A stretch of DNA of 64,000 nt from Sphingobacterium endophyticum (GTDB lineage: Bacteria; Bacteroidota; Bacteroidia; Sphingobacteriales; Sphingobacteriaceae), in assembly GCF_009733535.1 (NCBI RefSeq), contig NZ_SMMI01000005.1, forward strand, positions 186,001-250,000, given 5' to 3'. The position numbers and the translations under genes are program-made. Numbering within the stretch: the stretch's first letter is position 1; every line of letters begins with the position of its first letter. This document shows, in pieces, positions 62,304 to 64,000 of the stretch. The notes under the pieces were generated by a model. The model was not told the DNA's origin, did not search any database, and saw only the letters and a list, made by a program, of their open reading frames with translations.

Positions 62304-62873
62304 TTATTTCTTGGAAATCATCATTTCTCTCAATTGATTTTCTGAAGTTTCATTCCAATATTTACATTCCAGTTCCATAAATATGGAACTATAAGGAATG
62401 GTAGTTTCTGATTTCAAAACAAGAATCTTAAATAAATTTGAAGCTGAATCCATTTTTGAAAATACGTCTTGATGCAAAATAGAGGAATATGCGTTATTTG
62501 GATAAATGGTATACAATTCTTCTTTAAATTTATTAGAACCAGGTGATAATTCGTCATTAAGCACATCTAACTCGAGATCTTTATACAAAATCGGTTTTAC
62601 ATGGCTTTGCGAATCTAATTGTGCCTTAACTTCATTTAATACAGATAACAGGGGTTCATTTGTTTCAATTATTTGAATGTTTTCACTGGCAAGTTCAGGA
62701 AAAGCCTTATCCACAATAAGCACCCAATTTCGGTGTCCAAGTTTGGGTAATTCTGTTGCTAATTCCACCTTCCAATTTTGTTTATCCTTATTTGCTTTTG
62801 GTTCCTTCGTATGTTGCTTACAGGAACCAAGCAAAATAACAACGTAAAATAAATATTGAATTAATCCTTTCAT
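62304..62873 (-). CDS. RbsD/FucU-like lipoprotein
   Basis: 189 residues. Signal with lipobox LLGSC (Cys near residue 18). The mature part carries ELPKLGHRNWVLIVDKAFPE, the first motif of RbsD/FucU sugar mutarotases with the catalytic-type His, then LELDVLNDELSPGSNKFKEE and a last part with KILVLKSETTIPYSSIFMEL. RbsD and FucU interconvert anomers of ribose or fucose in the cytoplasm; a lipid-anchored version is unusual and would act on monosaccharides outside. Its ATG overlaps the stop of the GH116 gene upstream by four bases, so the two are translated together. Confidence 0.75.
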   Translation of the reverse strand: MKGLIQYLFYVVILLGSCKQHTKEPKANKDKQNWKVELATELPKLGHRNWVLIVDKAFPELASENIQIIETNEPLLSVLNEVKAQLDSQSHVKPILYKDLELDVLNDELSPGSNKFKEELYTIYPNNAYSSILHQDVFSKMDSASNLFKILVLKSETTIPYSSIFMELECKYWNETSENQLREMMISKK

Positions 62874-64000
62874 CCTATTTGAATCGTTAGTTCCTCACCC
62901 TGATTTATTTGAATTGATTTATTAAATTTAATTTTAGCCTTTCCATTTTCCACGGCCACTTCCTTAACAACAGTATTTTGTCCCATTAGAAGTACTTTAA
63001 CATCTTGAGTAGGAATTTTAGATTTCCCTATCGCATTCAATGTGATCTCTTCAACCTCTAAGAGCCCTTTCTCTAATTTTAAAATTGCATTTAATTTTTC
63101 CGAACTAGATTTTTGAGAATAACTTCCCCAACCTTCAGAACCAGTAAATGCGGCTTTAAAATCTTGAGGATTTATTTTTGGATCAAATCCGATTTGTTTT
63201 TTAGGTCCATGGAATGTAAATCCACAGGCATTGATAAAAGTTCCATAACTCGCCATTGCTCTTGCATAATGATCGCTGCATTCAATTTCATTGAAAGGAT
63301 TTCTTTTAGATGCATGGTATCTTTCATGAATTTTGCGTGTTAGGATTAGGCTTTCATCAATCATCCCCTCTCCCATCATATGTGCGGCAACTTGATGTTC
63401 AAATCCACTCATACATTCATGGAAATATCCAAGTTGCCAGGTTTCATTTTCTCCATATGCTTTTTTTTCATTCTTTGGATTAGTATTCATCACCATTCCA
63501 GCATCCCCTGCTAATGCATAAGGTCTTCCTTGAAGATGTGTTTTAATATAAGGTCCAACATCCGGTGTGAAATTATAATTCCATAAAGCCCTCAGTGCTG
63601 ACATTGTTTTTTCTTTCGAGTTGATTCTTGGCAATCCTAACTGAAATGTCCATGCCTGTCCATAAACCTGATCGATATGACATGTGTTATAGGAACCAAG
63701 TTTCTTTCTTCCAAATTCCTTGTTGGGACAATGAATATAATACTCGCCATTAAAGAGCTGTTCATCCATATTTCTCGATCCTATTTGGAAATAATCTGCA
63801 CATACCTTTTGGAAAGAAGAGTCTCCCATTTCTGCTGCCATCCGTTCCGCAGCTTTTACTGCCGCTAAACAAAGTCCAACTATCCATGCAATTTCCCCTT
63901 CCCAAACCGCATCTAAGGTATTTTCCATCGGAGTATCAGTCATTCCATCACCGTTCTTATCCTGATTTAAAATAAACTGGGTTGCTTTTTTAATGGATTG
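62870..64000 (-). CDS. GH116-like glycosidase (GBA2-type catalytic domain), 5' partial
   Basis: The frame is open to the window end, so the start is missing. The visible 376 residues read GEIAWIVGLCLAAVKAAERM, YNTCHIDQVYGQAWTFQLGL, CMSGFEHQVAAHMM and NEIECSDHYARAMASYGTFI, the signature stretches of the GH116/DUF608 catalytic domain of beta-glucosidase/glucocerebrosidase type. The Glu of the first segment and Asp of ECSDHYA are candidates for the catalytic pair by analogy. The end resembles a beta-sandwich closing domain. Just upstream of the visible part, QDKNGDGMTD looks like a calcium loop. Its TGA overlaps the RbsD-like ATG. Confidence 0.88.
   Translation of the reverse strand, partial: QSIKKATQFILNQDKNGDGMTDTPMENTLDAVWEGEIAWIVGLCLAAVKAAERMAAEMGDSSFQKVCADYFQIGSRNMDEQLFNGEYYIHCPNKEFGRKKLGSYNTCHIDQVYGQAWTFQLGLPRINSKEKTMSALRALWNYNFTPDVGPYIKTHLQGRPYALAGDAGMVMNTNPKNEKKAYGENETWQLGYFHECMSGFEHQVAAHMMGEGMIDESLILTRKIHERYHASKRNPFNEIECSDHYARAMASYGTFINACGFTFHGPKKQIGFDPKINPQDFKAAFTGSEGWGSYSQKSSSEKLNAILKLEKGLLEVEEITLNAIGKSKIPTQDVKVLLMGQNTVVKEVAVENGKAKIKFNKSIQINQGEELTIQIG

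Noticed and set aside
1-64000. CRISPR arrays, tRNA or rRNA genes, prophage or insertion sequences
   Set aside because: No regularly spaced repeats, no cloverleaf-like segments noticed by eye, and no transposase, integrase or phage protein among the frames.

Overview
The window is a chromosomal piece of a low-GC Bacteroidota bacterium, most likely a Sphingobacteriaceae member (Sphingobacterium or Pedobacter type). The evidence is a SusC/SusD pair, many lipoproteins, LytTR and NarL-type two-component systems, glycoside hydrolases and a sulfatase, -7 elements of the Bacteroidota form TAnnTTTG, and few Shine-Dalgarno sequences. I saw no rRNA or tRNA genes, CRISPR array, phage genes or transposase.

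Layout. 1-4018: end of a SusC-like TonB receptor and its SusD partner. 4329-7702: a VOC protein, an internally deleted pseudogene, a two-gene ABC exporter and a DUF1990 protein. 7901-10580: two proteins of unknown function and a TlpA-like thioredoxin. 10897-14537: a LytTR sensor/regulator pair divergent from a three-gene operon of unknown function, with four symmetric putative LytTR half-sites between them. 14661-16949: acetyltransferase, rifampin ADP-ribosyltransferase (Arr) and a lipoprotein. 17195-22741: S41 peptidase, TPR sensor kinase with NarL-type regulator, and a divergent lipoprotein. 23145-34458: single genes, including an SRPBCC protein behind a large operator-like dyad, GH16, a 16-residue-repeat protein, a flavodoxin-UbiA fusion facing a quinone oxidoreductase, an aldo/keto reductase and a CotH kinase. 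34683-38571: AhpD-like protein, TrxR-like flavoprotein, NIPSNAP protein, and a CLC-F fluoride/proton antiporter behind a fluoride riboswitch. 39185-41989: a four-gene signalling operon. 42247-46906: a sugar-acid catabolic operon. 47169-55282: MutS-like ATPase, MscS channel, AraC regulator facing GlcG/HbpS-like and formaldehyde dehydrogenase genes, FUSC transporter and DinB. 55311-64000: a carbohydrate cluster with sulfatase, an (alpha/alpha)6-type glycosidase candidate, GH43, an RbsD/FucU-like lipoprotein and a GH116 enzyme cut by the window end.

The strongest non-coding observations are the fluoride riboswitch (37178-37257), the LytTR site array (12755-12830), the operator-like dyads at 23007-23048 and 27806-27853, and an AT-rich palindrome at 42074-42137 that seems to have grown by 9-bp tandem duplication. 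The best candidates for little-described biology are the LytTR-linked operon 12887-14537, the operon 39185-41989 with its 7TM-like membrane partner, and the flavodoxin-UbiA fusion. All functions are read from sequence patterns; no database search was run.
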